Shown here piece after piece: positions 15,380-24,268 of a DNA stretch of 64,000 nucleotides (the stretch's first letter is position 1; each line of letters starts with the position of its first letter). The notes under the pieces are model-generated. The model made no database searches. It had not been told where the DNA came from and saw only the letters and a program-made list of their open reading frames with translations. The stretch comes from Trichothermofontia sp037445115 (lineage in GTDB: Bacteria > Cyanobacteriota > Cyanobacteriia > B231). The stretch lies in assembly GCA_037445115.1 (NCBI GenBank), contig JBBILC010000002.1:1-64000 (forward strand). The letters run 5' to 3'. Made by a program: the position numbers and the translations under genes.

Positions 15380-15440
15380 GGTTTCCAGTTCTCGTTTTCC
15401 AGTTCTCGTTTTCCAGTTCTTCAGATTTTCCAGTCCTCCA
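15380..15440 (+). repeat. Short tandem repeat before atpA
   Basis: A pyrimidine-rich unit TTCCAGTTCTCG(TT) recurs about three times between 15381 and 15420 and continues with similar but degenerate units (TTCCAGTTCTTC, TTCCAGTCCTCC). It fills most of the atpH-atpA spacer, just before the atpA ribosome site. Confidence 0.7.
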
Positions 15441-15462
15441 GATATAGAGTTAAGAGACGCCC

Positions 15463-16980
15463 ATGATCAGTATTCGACCTGACGAAATTAGCAGCATTAT
15501 TCGCCAGCAGATTGAGCAATACGACCAGGATGTCAAGGTTTCCAATGTGGGAACGGTCCTGCAAGTTGGTGACGGTATCGCCCGTATCTACGGTCTGGAA
15601 AAGGTGATGGCGTCGGAACTGCTGGAATTTGCCGATGGCACGATCGGGATCGCCCTGAACCTTGAAGAAGACAACATCGGTGCGGTGTTGATGGGCGAAG
15701 GTCGTGATATCGAAGAAGGCAGCACGGTGGTCTCCACCGGCAAGATTGCCCAGATTGGCGTAGGTGACGCGCTGATCGGTCGTGTGGTTGACCCCCTGGG
15801 TCGTCCCTTGGATGGTAAGGGCGATATCAACGCCACAGAAACCCGCCTCATTGAGTCGCCCGCACCGGGGATTATTTCCCGGAAGTCGGTGTGTGAGCCG
15901 CTGCAAACGGGGATTACGGCGATCGATGCCATGATTCCCATTGGTCGGGGACAGCGGGAGTTGATCATTGGTGACCGCCAAACCGGGAAAACCGCGATCG
16001 CAGTTGATACGATCCTTAACCAGGCCAAGGAAGACGTGATCTGCGTCTATGTGGCGATCGGGCAAAAAGCCTCGACCGTGGCCCAAATCGTCGGCACTCT
16101 GCAAGAGCGGGGCGCGATGGACTACACGATCGTGGTAGCGGCCAACGCCAACGACCCGGCGACCCTGCAATACCTGGCTCCCTATAGCGGCGCGACGATG
16201 GCCGAGTACTTCATGTACAAGGGCAAGCACACGCTGGTGATCTACGATGACTTGTCCAAGCAAGCCCAAGCCTATCGCCAGATGGCCCTGCTGCTGCGGC
16301 GTCCCCCCGGTCGGGAAGCCTATCCCGGCGACGTGTTCTACCTGCACTCGCGCTTACTGGAGCGGGCGGCCAAGCTCAACGATGAACTGGGTAGCGGGAG
16401 CATGACAGCCCTGCCGATCGTGGAAACCCAAGCCGGTGACGTATCGGCCTACATTCCCACCAACGTGATTTCGATTACCGACGGCCAAATCTTCCTGTCG
16501 TCCGACCTGTTTAACGCCGGGATTCGTCCCGCTGTGAACCCTGGGATTTCCGTTTCGCGGGTGGGGTCAGCGGCCCAAACCAAGGCGATGAAGAAGGTGG
16601 CTGGGAAGATCAAGCTGGAACTGGCTCAGTTTGATGAACTGGAAGCGTTCTCCCAATTTGCGTCTGACTTGGATAAGGCCACCCAAGCTCAACTGGCCCG
16701 GGGCCAACGGCTGCGGGAACTGCTGAAGCAGGCCCAATCCTCACCCCTGCCCCTGGCGGAACAAGTCGCCATCATCTACGCCGGGATTAACGGCTACCTG
16801 GATGATATTCCCCTGGATAAGGTGTCGGCGTTCCTCAAGTCCCTGCGGGAGTACCTGCGGACGGCGAAGGCCAAGTATGTTGAGGTCTTGGGAAGCCAGA
16901 AGGTCCTGAGCGATGAGGCAGAAGCCCTCCTGAAGGAAGGGATCACGGAAGCGAAGCAAACCTTCATGGCCTCGGTTTAG
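15463..16980 (+). CDS. atpA: ATP synthase subunit alpha
   Basis: The 505-residue alpha subunit of F1. The P-loop is GDRQTGKTAIA (about residues 170-180). The regulatory nucleotide site and the family signature PAVNPGISVSRVGS are present. It carries non-catalytic nucleotide sites and pairs with beta, whose gene (with epsilon) is elsewhere, as usual in cyanobacteria. The start MISIRPDEISSIIRQQIEQYD is standard. Long antisense open frames over this gene are codon shadows. Confidence 0.98.
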   Translation: MISIRPDEISSIIRQQIEQYDQDVKVSNVGTVLQVGDGIARIYGLEKVMASELLEFADGTIGIALNLEEDNIGAVLMGEGRDIEEGSTVVSTGKIAQIGVGDALIGRVVDPLGRPLDGKGDINATETRLIESPAPGIISRKSVCEPLQTGITAIDAMIPIGRGQRELIIGDRQTGKTAIAVDTILNQAKEDVICVYVAIGQKASTVAQIVGTLQERGAMDYTIVVAANANDPATLQYLAPYSGATMAEYFMYKGKHTLVIYDDLSKQAQAYRQMALLLRRPPGREAYPGDVFYLHSRLLERAAKLNDELGSGSMTALPIVETQAGDVSAYIPTNVISITDGQIFLSSDLFNAGIRPAVNPGISVSRVGSAAQTKAMKKVAGKIKLELAQFDELEAFSQFASDLDKATQAQLARGQRLRELLKQAQSSPLPLAEQVAIIYAGINGYLDDIPLDKVSAFLKSLREYLRTAKAKYVEVLGSQKVLSDEAEALLKEGITEAKQTFMASV

Positions 16981-17004
16981 TTGCGGGCATCGGTTTACGG
17001 GGGA

Positions 17005-17112
17005 GGAGAGGAGAGAGAAGAGAGAAGAGAGGGAAGAAGCCAGACTCGTGGGATAGCCGTCCCGGCTGTCTGGATTGAGAAACCGCTTGTGGGATAGCCG
17101 TCCCGGCTGTCT
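17005..17112 (+). repeat. Purine tract and two palindromic repeats between atpA and atpG
   Basis: A GA-only tract runs from about 17001 to 17037. TGTGGGATAGCCGTCCCGGC or its variant starting CG then occurs at about 17047-17071 and 17088-17112. Each copy can fold through AGCCG/CGGCT. The units match the inverted copies before atpI, so both sit inside or beside the atp transcription unit. Confidence 0.8.
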
Positions 17113-17119
17113 CCCAGCA

Positions 17120-17180
17120 CTCAAAAGCCAGAACCCAAAACTCAGAACTCAAAACTCAAACCTCGAAACTCAAAACGGCC
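17120..17180 (+). repeat. CTCAAAAC-type short-period repeat
   Basis: Units of the form CTCAGAACTCAAAACTCAAA recur with small changes from about 17119 to 17176. They are low-complexity spacer DNA between atpA and atpG, and no coding or regulatory role is evident. Confidence 0.6.
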
Positions 17181-17244
17181 CTCCCCCCGTAGACCTTGCC
17201 TAACCCTTGATTACTGCCGATTAGCCAAAAGAGCCTGGAGGAAT

Positions 17245-18195
17245 ATGCCTAATCTCAAAGCGATTCGCGATCGCATTAAGTCTGTCAAAAATACCCAAAA
17301 AATTACTGAAGCAATGCGTCTGGTGGCGGCAGCAAAGGTGCGGCGTGCCCAGGAGCAAGTGCTGGCAACCCGTCCCTTTGCCGATCGCCTAGCGCAGGTA
17401 TTAGGGGGTCTACAGGCCCGTCTAAAGTTTGAAGATGTGAGCCTGCCCCTCTTCCGGGAGCGGGAAGTCCGCCGGGTGGCGCTGATTGTGATTTCGGGCG
17501 ATCGGGGGCTGTGTGGGGCCTACAACACGAACGTCATCCGACGGGCGGAAATGCGGGCCAAGGAACTTCAGGCCCAGGGGATTGAGTATTCGTTTATTTT
17601 GATTGGTCGCAAAGCGATCCAGTACTTTCAACGGCGCGATCAACCGATTAATGTTACCTTCGCTAATCTGGAGCAAATTCCCACGGCGGAGGAAGCAACC
17701 ACGATCCAGGACGAGGTTCTTTCGGAATACCTGTCGGAGTCGGTCGATCGCGTCGAGTTGATCTACACCCGCTTTGTCTCGTTGATCAGTTCCCGCGCCG
17801 CCGTCCAAACCCTGTTGCCTTTAGATCCCCAAGGCTTGGCCGCAGCGGATGATGAAATTTTCCGATTGACGACCCGCGCCGGTCAGTTTGAAGTCGAACG
17901 GGAGCGAGTAACAACACCAACGCAAGCCCTGCCACGGGATATGATCTTTGAGCAGGACCCGGTGCAAATCCTCAATGCCTTGTTGCCCCTGTACCTGAGT
18001 AATCAAATTCTGCGGGCGATGCAGGAGTCGGCGGCGAGTGAACTGGCGGCTCGGATGACGGCGATGAGCAATGCGAGTGAGAATGCCTCGCAACTCATTG
18101 GGACCCTCACCCTGTCCTATAACAAGGCTCGTCAAGCCTCCATTACGCAGGAAATTCTGGAAGTCGTCGGTGGGGCAAACGCGCTGAAGTCTTAG
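17245..18195 (+). CDS. atpG: ATP synthase subunit gamma
   Basis: The 316-residue rotor shaft of F1. The ends are conserved (MPNLKAIRDRIKSVKNTQKITEAMRLVAAAKVRRAQ, and near the C-terminus TLSYNKARQASITQEILEVVGGANAL). The length fits the photosynthetic form, with an extra loop of about 35 residues around residues 195-235. The redox Cys pair of chloroplast gamma is not seen, as in other cyanobacteria. The symbol atpG follows bacterial usage (atpC in some cyanobacterial annotations). A strong terminator follows. Confidence 0.97.
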   Translation: MPNLKAIRDRIKSVKNTQKITEAMRLVAAAKVRRAQEQVLATRPFADRLAQVLGGLQARLKFEDVSLPLFREREVRRVALIVISGDRGLCGAYNTNVIRRAEMRAKELQAQGIEYSFILIGRKAIQYFQRRDQPINVTFANLEQIPTAEEATTIQDEVLSEYLSESVDRVELIYTRFVSLISSRAAVQTLLPLDPQGLAAADDEIFRLTTRAGQFEVERERVTTPTQALPRDMIFEQDPVQILNALLPLYLSNQILRAMQESAASELAARMTAMSNASENASQLIGTLTLSYNKARQASITQEILEVVGGANALKS

Positions 18196-18227
18196 TTAGA
18201 GGGTAAATAACCCAAAAATAAAAGTAT

Positions 18228-18260
18228 CAGGGCAGGTAGAGTACTTGCCCTGATTTTTTT
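18228..18260 (+). terminator. Rho-independent terminator of the atp operon
   Basis: CAGGGCAGGTA and TACTTGCCCTG pair around a GAG loop (one mismatch) and are followed by a seven-T run at 18254-18260. It lies 33 bases after the atpG stop. Confidence 0.9.
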
Positions 18261-18404
18261 GGACCCCGTTTTGGACCTCGTAAATCAAAATTAGAGGCAC
18301 ATGGGAAAATACTAATTTTCGCAACTGTGCCCACACAACCATAAGGGGGTGAAGCGGGCGGTTCTGCCGCCGCAACTACCACCGCCTTAATTATTGAGAT
18401 TCCC

Positions 18405-19766
18405 TTAACCCTGGGAGATCGCTTCGGCATCCAGGTTAAACAGGAGCCGCAGGGTTTCGATCGCCTGTCGCCGCATTTCGATATCTTGCTGTGCCCGTAA
18501 CTGCACCATTGGGTCGTGGAGGATCTTATTCACAATCCCCCGCGTTAAGGCTTCAATGACCTCCTGGTGTTTTTCAGCGAACTCTGACCCTAACCGTGAG
18601 AGGGCTTTCTCTAGTTCCTGTTCCCGAATGGTTTCCACCTTATCCCGCAGGCTGCTGATCGTGGGCACCGTTTCTAGGGTTTGCCACCAGGCATCAAAGG
18701 CTGCGGCTTCTTCTTCGAGCAGCGCTTCGGCTTGCTGGGCCATTTGCCGCCGACTTTCGTAGTTTTGAGCCACCACTTCCTTCAGGTCATCCACATTGAA
18801 GGACTGCACCTGGGCCAAGGTTTCCACATCGGCATGGACATTGCGGGGGACGGAAATATCGATCAGCATTAGGGACTGTTGCGGGGCCAAGGTCGAGGTC
18901 AGTAGGTCCCGATCGATAATCGGACTCGTGGCAGACGTGCTGGTAAAGACAATATCAGAGCGCTGAAGCGTAGGCAGCAGGTCATCCATCAATAAGGCCG
19001 TGACGGTCGTGCCGTTACCCGAAAACTGCCGCACTAGCTCATCGGCACGGGGGCGCGATCGGTTCAGAATGGTAATCTCTTTGACTCCCTTAGCGACCAA
19101 GTGCTGCACCAAGAGCCGTGCCATCTTCCCCGCACCGAGGATGGCGACCCGATGTTCCTCAAAGGGTTTCGTGAGGACAGCCGTATGACTATTGCTCTGG
19201 TGACCATCGCGATCGGCCAGACGGGCTTGCGCCTGAACCTTCAGTTGGGCCAGTTCGGCAGCAGCGGAGCTAATAGAAACGGCACCTGTGCCGATCTCGG
19301 TTTCCGTGCGGACCCGTTTCCCTGCCGTAATGGCTTGTTTAAATAACCGATTGAGAATGCGATCGACCCCTTGGTGTTGTTGCCCTAGTTTGTGGGCCTG
19401 CTTCACCTGGGAGAGGATCTGCCCTTCCCCTAGCACCAAACTATCCAAGCCACCTGCCACCCGCATCAGCCGCATCACCGCATCTTCATGCAGAAGGATG
19501 AATAAATGGCGGCGCAGATCATTGAGGGGGATCTGGCTATGCTCAGCCAAAAATTGCATGACTTCCCGTAAACCGAGATCGGTTTCGGAGGCAACACAAT
19601 AAATCTCAAGACGATTGCAGGTACTCAGAATCGCAACTTCATCAATGTGGGGGCAAGCCTTAACATGGGCGATCGCCGCCTGCATCTGGAGTTCAGGAAT
19701 GCTGAGTTTTTCTCGTACTTCAACCGTTGCTGTTTTGTGGCTGAGACCAATGACCGCAATATTCAT
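18405..19766 (-). CDS. hemA: Glutamyl-tRNA reductase
   Basis: The NADPH-dependent enzyme that reduces glutamyl-tRNA(Glu) to glutamate-1-semialdehyde, the first committed step of tetrapyrrole (chlorophyll, heme, bilin) synthesis. The protein has 453 residues. The catalytic Cys50 is in LSTCNRLEIY, the NADPH fold begins VAILGAGKMARLL, and the C-terminal dimerisation helix follows. It faces the end of the atp operon convergently. Upstream on the same strand lies the FBPase/SBPase gene, a neighbour arrangement known from other cyanobacteria. Confidence 0.98.
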   Translation of the reverse strand: MNIAVIGLSHKTATVEVREKLSIPELQMQAAIAHVKACPHIDEVAILSTCNRLEIYCVASETDLGLREVMQFLAEHSQIPLNDLRRHLFILLHEDAVMRLMRVAGGLDSLVLGEGQILSQVKQAHKLGQQHQGVDRILNRLFKQAITAGKRVRTETEIGTGAVSISSAAAELAQLKVQAQARLADRDGHQSNSHTAVLTKPFEEHRVAILGAGKMARLLVQHLVAKGVKEITILNRSRPRADELVRQFSGNGTTVTALLMDDLLPTLQRSDIVFTSTSATSPIIDRDLLTSTLAPQQSLMLIDISVPRNVHADVETLAQVQSFNVDDLKEVVAQNYESRRQMAQQAEALLEEEAAAFDAWWQTLETVPTISSLRDKVETIREQELEKALSRLGSEFAEKHQEVIEALTRGIVNKILHDPMVQLRAQQDIEMRRQAIETLRLLFNLDAEAISQG

Positions 19767-19918
19767 TATGTTAATGACGTGTTGCTAACGAGAGGGGCAT
19801 CATCCCAGTGTACCAAGCGGGATGCAGGGGAAAATGACCTGGGGACAACCTAGCAGGCTATCCCACAGGGTTTAGTCGAACTTAAGAGATCATCCAACCG
19901 TGGTTTAACATCCGGGGA

Positions 19919-20956
19919 TTACCGCAGTTGGAGGTACCTGGGTTCTTCAAACATATGGATGGTGTCTACAAAGCGGGCCGTCTTCGACTGGCTGGAAATG
20001 ACCAGGCTTTGGGTCCGGGCACCCCCGTGGAAGTACCGAACGCCTTCCATCAGCACCCCCGGCGTAATCCCACAGGCTGCAAACAGCACCGTCTCACCAG
20101 AGGCTAATTCGTCGGCGTTGTAGATGCGATCGGGATCTTCGATCCCCATTTCCTTCAAGCGGGCGATATTGCCTTCCTTGCTTTCACCGATCAGGCCCGT
20201 CTTGACCACATCGGGATCATAGATCAACTGACCTTGGAAGTGACCTCCGAGACAGCGCATGGCTGCCGCTGAAATCACCCCTTCCGGAGCCGCGCCGATC
20301 CCCATCAGACAGTGAATATTGGTCCCGGCAAAGGCACAACAAAGGGCTGCCGAAACATCGCCATCGCTAATCAGGCGGACCCGTGCCCCGGCTTGGCGAA
20401 TTTCCTGGATCAATTCTTTGTGGCGAGGCCGATCCATGACCACGACCACCAGTTCTTCGACCGTGCGATCCATGCAGTCGGCCAGGATCTTCAGGTTTTC
20501 CGTGGGGGTTTTGCGGATATCGACGTGATTGCGGGCCACGGAAGGAGCCGCCAGCTTGCGCATATAGAAGTCGGGCGCTGCAAATAGCCCTCCCTTCTCC
20601 GCGATCGCCAGCACTGCCATTGAACCGGGCTGACCATAGGCAACGAGGTTGGTGCCTTCGCAGGGGTCAACGGCGATGTCGATCTCGACCAATTCTTCGG
20701 GGTTGCAGTAGTTCTTGGCATCGGCTCTGGTGCAAATGCCCACCTCTTCACCGATGTAGAGCATGGGGGCTTCGTCCCGCTCCCCTTCACCAATGACAAT
20801 CCGACCGCGCATATAAATCTGGTTCATCCGCTCGCGCATGGCCTCAACAGCCACCTGGTCAGCGGTGTTTTTCTCACCCTTACCCATCCAACGAGCCGAG
20901 GCGATCGCCGCCTTTTCAACGACTTCAATAATCTCTAAGCCAATGGTGTTTTCCAC
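19919..20956 (-). CDS. glpX: Class II fructose-1,6-/sedoheptulose-1,7-bisphosphatase
   Basis: The dual-function GlpX-type phosphatase of the Calvin cycle in cyanobacteria, which releases phosphate from FBP and SBP. It has 345 residues. Metal and phosphate motifs are visible as IGEGERDEAPMLYIGEEVG and DIAVDPCEGTN. ASARWMGKGEKNTAD near the N-terminus is conserved. It was chosen over class I FBPase on sequence, since the two share no similarity. It lies about 150 bases upstream of hemA on the same strand. Confidence 0.97.
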   Translation of the reverse strand: MENTIGLEIIEVVEKAAIASARWMGKGEKNTADQVAVEAMRERMNQIYMRGRIVIGEGERDEAPMLYIGEEVGICTRADAKNYCNPEELVEIDIAVDPCEGTNLVAYGQPGSMAVLAIAEKGGLFAAPDFYMRKLAAPSVARNHVDIRKTPTENLKILADCMDRTVEELVVVVMDRPRHKELIQEIRQAGARVRLISDGDVSAALCCAFAGTNIHCLMGIGAAPEGVISAAAMRCLGGHFQGQLIYDPDVVKTGLIGESKEGNIARLKEMGIEDPDRIYNADELASGETVLFAACGITPGVLMEGVRYFHGGARTQSLVISSQSKTARFVDTIHMFEEPRYLQLR

Positions 20957-21171
20957 AGAGCCTACCTCTCCAAGGCAAATTTTGCGTCTTTTAGCGTCTT
21001 TGTGAACTCGCCAAGCTGCAACCCAACTGGCAGATTAGCAAGACCATGATTCGGTCAGGTATCCTTTATGATCCCAGTTTCCAAGTCTACCAAAGCGGGG
21101 ATACCCAGAGAAAATTATTTGCTTGCGCCACTGCTGTTAAGTTTTATAGCGGTTATGCTGCGTGGGCATGG

Positions 21172-22251
21172 CTACCGGGCATATACCTGCTGGTAGTAGT
21201 CCTGGTACTCCGCCGACAGGAGCGGTTGCCACCAATCCCGGTTATCGAGAAACCATCGTACCGTCTGGCGTAATCCCTCAGCTACAGTCACGGTGGGTTC
21301 CCAGCCCAGTTCTGTGCGCAGTTTGGTGGCGTTGATGGCATAGCGGCGATCGTGGCCCGGTCGATCTTTGACGAACGTGATCAATTGGCGGCTGGGGCGC
21401 ACGGGCAACGCTGGGGCCAACTCATCCATCAGATCACACAACATCTGCACCAGATCCAGGTTTTTGACCTCATTACAGCCCCCAATATTGTAGGTTTCTC
21501 CGGGCTGGCCGTGGTGGATGACCGTCTCTAGGGCACGGCAGTGGTCCTGGACATACAGCCAGTCGCGCACATTTTGGCCATCCCCATAAATCGGTAAGGG
21601 TTTCCCCAACAAGATGTTAATGCAGCAGAGGGGAATGAGCTTCTCTGGAAAGTGAAAAGGACCGTAGTTATTGGAGCAATTGGTAATTAGCGTGGGCAGT
21701 TGGTAGGTATGGAAGTAGGCCCGTGCGAGGTGGTCACTGCCCGCTTTCGAGGCGGAATAGGGGCTATTGGGGGCATAGGGGGTGACTTCGGTAAAGGCTG
21801 GATCATCGGGACCTAGGCTCCCATAGACCTCATCTGTGGAGACGTGGAGGAAGCGGTAGGTGTCGGGTTGCCCCAAACTGCGCCAGTGTTGCCGGAAAGC
21901 TTCAAGCAGGGTAAAGGTCCCGACCACGTTGGTTTGGACAAAGGCAGCGGGTCCCAAAATCGAGCGATCGACGTGGGACTCTGCCGCAAAGTGGGCAACG
22001 GTATCAATCTGCTCCTGTCGCAGGACTTGCTCCACCAGCTCACGATCGCAAATATTGCCGAGTACAAAGCGAAAATTGGGATCGGTTTCCAAGGGCGCAA
22101 GGCTGTAGCGATTACCCGCATAGGTGAGGGCATCTAGGACCACCAGGCGATCGTCCGGGTAGTGGCGGTGCCAGGAGTGGACAAAATTGGCACCAATAAA
22201 GCCAGCACCGCCTGTGATCAAGAGGCGACGGGGAGAACGAGCAGAGATCAT
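21172..22251 (-). CDS. rfbB: dTDP-glucose 4,6-dehydratase
   Basis: An extended SDR enzyme of 359 residues that converts dTDP-glucose to dTDP-4-keto-6-deoxyglucose for deoxysugar (rhamnose-type) synthesis. The NAD motif is ITGGAGFIGANF, the catalytic pair is YSASK, and HVSTDEVYGSLG is diagnostic for RfbB. ATG at 22251 (MISARSPRRLLITGG) is preferred to the in-frame start 30 codons earlier, whose translation is not protein-like. The other rfb genes are not in the window. Confidence 0.94.
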   Translation of the reverse strand: MISARSPRRLLITGGAGFIGANFVHSWHRHYPDDRLVVLDALTYAGNRYSLAPLETDPNFRFVLGNICDRELVEQVLRQEQIDTVAHFAAESHVDRSILGPAAFVQTNVVGTFTLLEAFRQHWRSLGQPDTYRFLHVSTDEVYGSLGPDDPAFTEVTPYAPNSPYSASKAGSDHLARAYFHTYQLPTLITNCSNNYGPFHFPEKLIPLCCINILLGKPLPIYGDGQNVRDWLYVQDHCRALETVIHHGQPGETYNIGGCNEVKNLDLVQMLCDLMDELAPALPVRPSRQLITFVKDRPGHDRRYAINATKLRTELGWEPTVTVAEGLRQTVRWFLDNRDWWQPLLSAEYQDYYQQVYAR

Positions 22252-22498
22252 AGTGTCCAGATAACCATAGAAGGGAGTGAGGGGATGACTGCAAAAAGGT
22301 GGGCTGCCCAAAGTGAGCTGCCCACAAGGGGCTGCCCGCAAGGGCGCTAGGCAACTACTCAGACAGATGAGACAGCAATCGGTCTGCCCAGCAAGATACG
22401 GTTCCAGAAAGGCGCTGTTCTATTGGGGGAGGGATTGGTTAAACTAAATGGGAACGCTGTAGCCGACTTGGCGACTTTTGCATAAAACGGTTGTCCCT

Positions 22499-22798
22499 AT
22501 GAATTCTCCTCTGCCCTTACTCTTTGACACCCTGTCAACGGCACTGCAATTTTACCTGGTCTTGTTGATTATTCGGATTCTCCTAAGTTGGTTCCCAAAT
22601 GTGAACTGGTACAATCCCCCCTTTTCAATCCTGAGCCAACTGACGGACCCTTACCTGAACCTATTTCGGGCGATTATCCCACCGTTGGGGGGGCTAGACT
22701 TTTCACCCATGCTGGCAATTTTCCTGCTGAATCCGGTCCTCACCACGCTGATTAACACCCTGGCGAGTCAAATGGCCTATGGTCGCTACGGCTTCTAG
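22499..22798 (+). CDS. YggT/Ycf19 family membrane protein
   Basis: A 99-residue protein from ATG 22499 with two membrane helices (LFDTLSTALQFYLVLLIIRILLSW and FSPMLAIFLLNPVLTTLINTL). Between them lies the family's conserved stretch WYNPPFSILSQLTDPYLNLFR. YggT/Ycf19 proteins are found in bacteria and plastids and have been linked to division and membrane organisation, without a defined activity. A GATCGG/CCGATC hairpin lies downstream near 22860. Confidence 0.9.
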   Translation: MNSPLPLLFDTLSTALQFYLVLLIIRILLSWFPNVNWYNPPFSILSQLTDPYLNLFRAIIPPLGGLDFSPMLAIFLLNPVLTTLINTLASQMAYGRYGF

Positions 22799-22917
22799 CC
22801 TGATCTAGAGACAATGGGACTAAGGGGTCGGCACAAATTTGGCACAAATTAGGATGGCCCGATCGGTCTACCGATCCCCTAGAATTGGGGGGCCGTTTGT
22901 TTTTCTAATTCCAGACT

Positions 22918-23208
22918 ATGACTGATCATGCCTCAGGCAGCACGACAGGGGCGGACGCGATTGATCGGGCGATCGCGCAGGGAATTGACTTCGATGGCAC
23001 CCCGATTCCCCCTGCTAAACTGGCCCTTTACCAAAAGGTCATGGCCCTAGAAGGTCAGCGGCAGCGGAGTGGGGTTTCCAACACGATGCGATCGCGCATT
23101 GTTCGGATTGGTGTGAAACACATCCCCCAAGCTGAATTAGATCAAATGCTGGTGGAGGCTGACTTCGCGCCCCTCAAAGAAAAGGAAATTGCCTTTTATT
23201 ACGGTTGA
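22918..23208 (+). CDS. DUF4090 family protein
   Basis: A 96-residue soluble protein that matches the cyanobacterial DUF4090 family as remembered. The conserved block is GIDFDGTPIPPAKLALYQKVMALE (about residues 22-45), and RSGVSNTMRSRIVRIG and FAPLKEKEIAFYYG follow. The function is unknown. No partner gene is adjacent on the same strand. Confidence 0.83.
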   Translation: MTDHASGSTTGADAIDRAIAQGIDFDGTPIPPAKLALYQKVMALEGQRQRSGVSNTMRSRIVRIGVKHIPQAELDQMLVEADFAPLKEKEIAFYYG

Positions 23209-23326
23209 CTGGATTGACTGGGGGTCGATGCTGGCGGCAGGGATAGGGTGTCCCCAACCCACTGGCAGCACTTCCAGGCAGCCCAAACACCCAGACTGGC
23301 CAACGCACGCAACGTCGCCAGCCCAA

Positions 23327-23357
23327 ATAAAAAGCTCCCGACAGGTCGTCAGGAGCT
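23327..23357 (-). terminator. Terminator on the minus strand
   Basis: On the minus strand AGCTCC...GGAGCT forms a stem (23333-23357) and is followed by a T-run (five A on the plus strand at 23329-23333). It lies about 120 bases after the dipeptidase gene. Confidence 0.75.
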
Positions 23358-23479
23358 GGTAATCAGGGTGCATCTACCACCCCTCTATACGAGAAACCCC
23401 GCTATCTATCCGGATAGTTTTTCTAGGGAAAGCGGGCATTCGGCAGGGGGGGTAGGTGTGTTAGTCAGTCGTCAATCCC

Positions 23480-24211
23480 CTACCGGTGCGCAGGGTTGCC
23501 GTGCTTGGGCACGAGACGACCATAACGGGCAATGGGGGGCTGGCTCGGATCAGTCGCCGCTGTCAACCAGGCCCACATCTGATCTCCATAGGAAAAGTGC
23601 CACCATTCGTAACGGTGTTGGCAAAAACCAGCGGCAAGCATCACTTCCCGCAGTAGTTGGCGCGATCGGTGCCATGCCTGGGCTTGGGGATCGGGATTGT
23701 CGCAAAAGTAGTCGGGATACGAACGTGGGGAGAGTTCATCGATCGCGCTACCCATTGCCACCGCATTGCCGACCGCATCTAGAAGGGTAAGATCTACGGC
23801 TGCGCCAGTGCTGTGGGGCGGCGGACAGGCCGGATCAGGATTGGGTATCGCCCAAAATTGCGCTACCTGGGTGGTAATCGCCTGCCGCTGAGCGGGGGTG
23901 AGGTGACTGGGATCAAGTTCCTGCGCCCTAGCCATCTGGGCACAGGTATAGTCCACCATAAATTGCTGGACCGCCAGGGGTCGGTAGGCATCAAAGACTT
24001 GAAGCCGCCAACCGGGCTGGCGGGTTGTGAGGTGGGCTTGGGCGACTAGGAGGCGATCGTGGACAGATTGGCGCAGGGAAAAGGGCGATTGATGGTCATA
24101 GGGAGCGCCGAGACGTTGATAGGGGTGGGGGGTAATCCGAGCGATCATCGGATCAATTTCAACCAAGGGTTCACCACAATCTTGAATGGGAACAGTTAAA
24201 TAGGGTCTCAT
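23480..24211 (-). CDS. D-Ala-D-Ala dipeptidase-like M15 peptidase (VanX family)
   Basis: A 243-residue zinc peptidase of the M15D/VanX type. Motifs are FDAYRPLAVQ (about residues 92-101), the zinc-binding HSTGAAVDLTLL (His and Asp), and YEWWHFSYGDQ with the catalytic Glu and third zinc His. Family members cleave D-Ala-D-Ala and serve murein turnover in many bacteria, not only vancomycin resistance. No signal peptide is visible, suggesting a cytoplasmic role. No resistance genes accompany it. Confidence 0.9.
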   Translation of the reverse strand: MRPYLTVPIQDCGEPLVEIDPMIARITPHPYQRLGAPYDHQSPFSLRQSVHDRLLVAQAHLTTRQPGWRLQVFDAYRPLAVQQFMVDYTCAQMARAQELDPSHLTPAQRQAITTQVAQFWAIPNPDPACPPPHSTGAAVDLTLLDAVGNAVAMGSAIDELSPRSYPDYFCDNPDPQAQAWHRSRQLLREVMLAAGFCQHRYEWWHFSYGDQMWAWLTAATDPSQPPIARYGRLVPKHGNPAHR

Positions 24212-24268
24212 ACGGATTCGGATGGCATACCATTACCCATCAAATAGGTCAATCAAAATCACAATTTC

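Noticed and set aside
15421..16347. A 308-codon open frame antisense to atpA
   Set aside because: It is a codon shadow of a highly expressed, biased gene and its translation has no domain-like pattern.
18227..18430. A minus-strand frame beyond the hemA stop
   Set aside because: It reads through the atp terminator hairpin and shows no protein character.
21046..21273. A 75-codon frame overlapping the end of rfbB
   Set aside because: Its second half is antisense to rfbB codons, and the hydrophobic stretch arises from that overlap.
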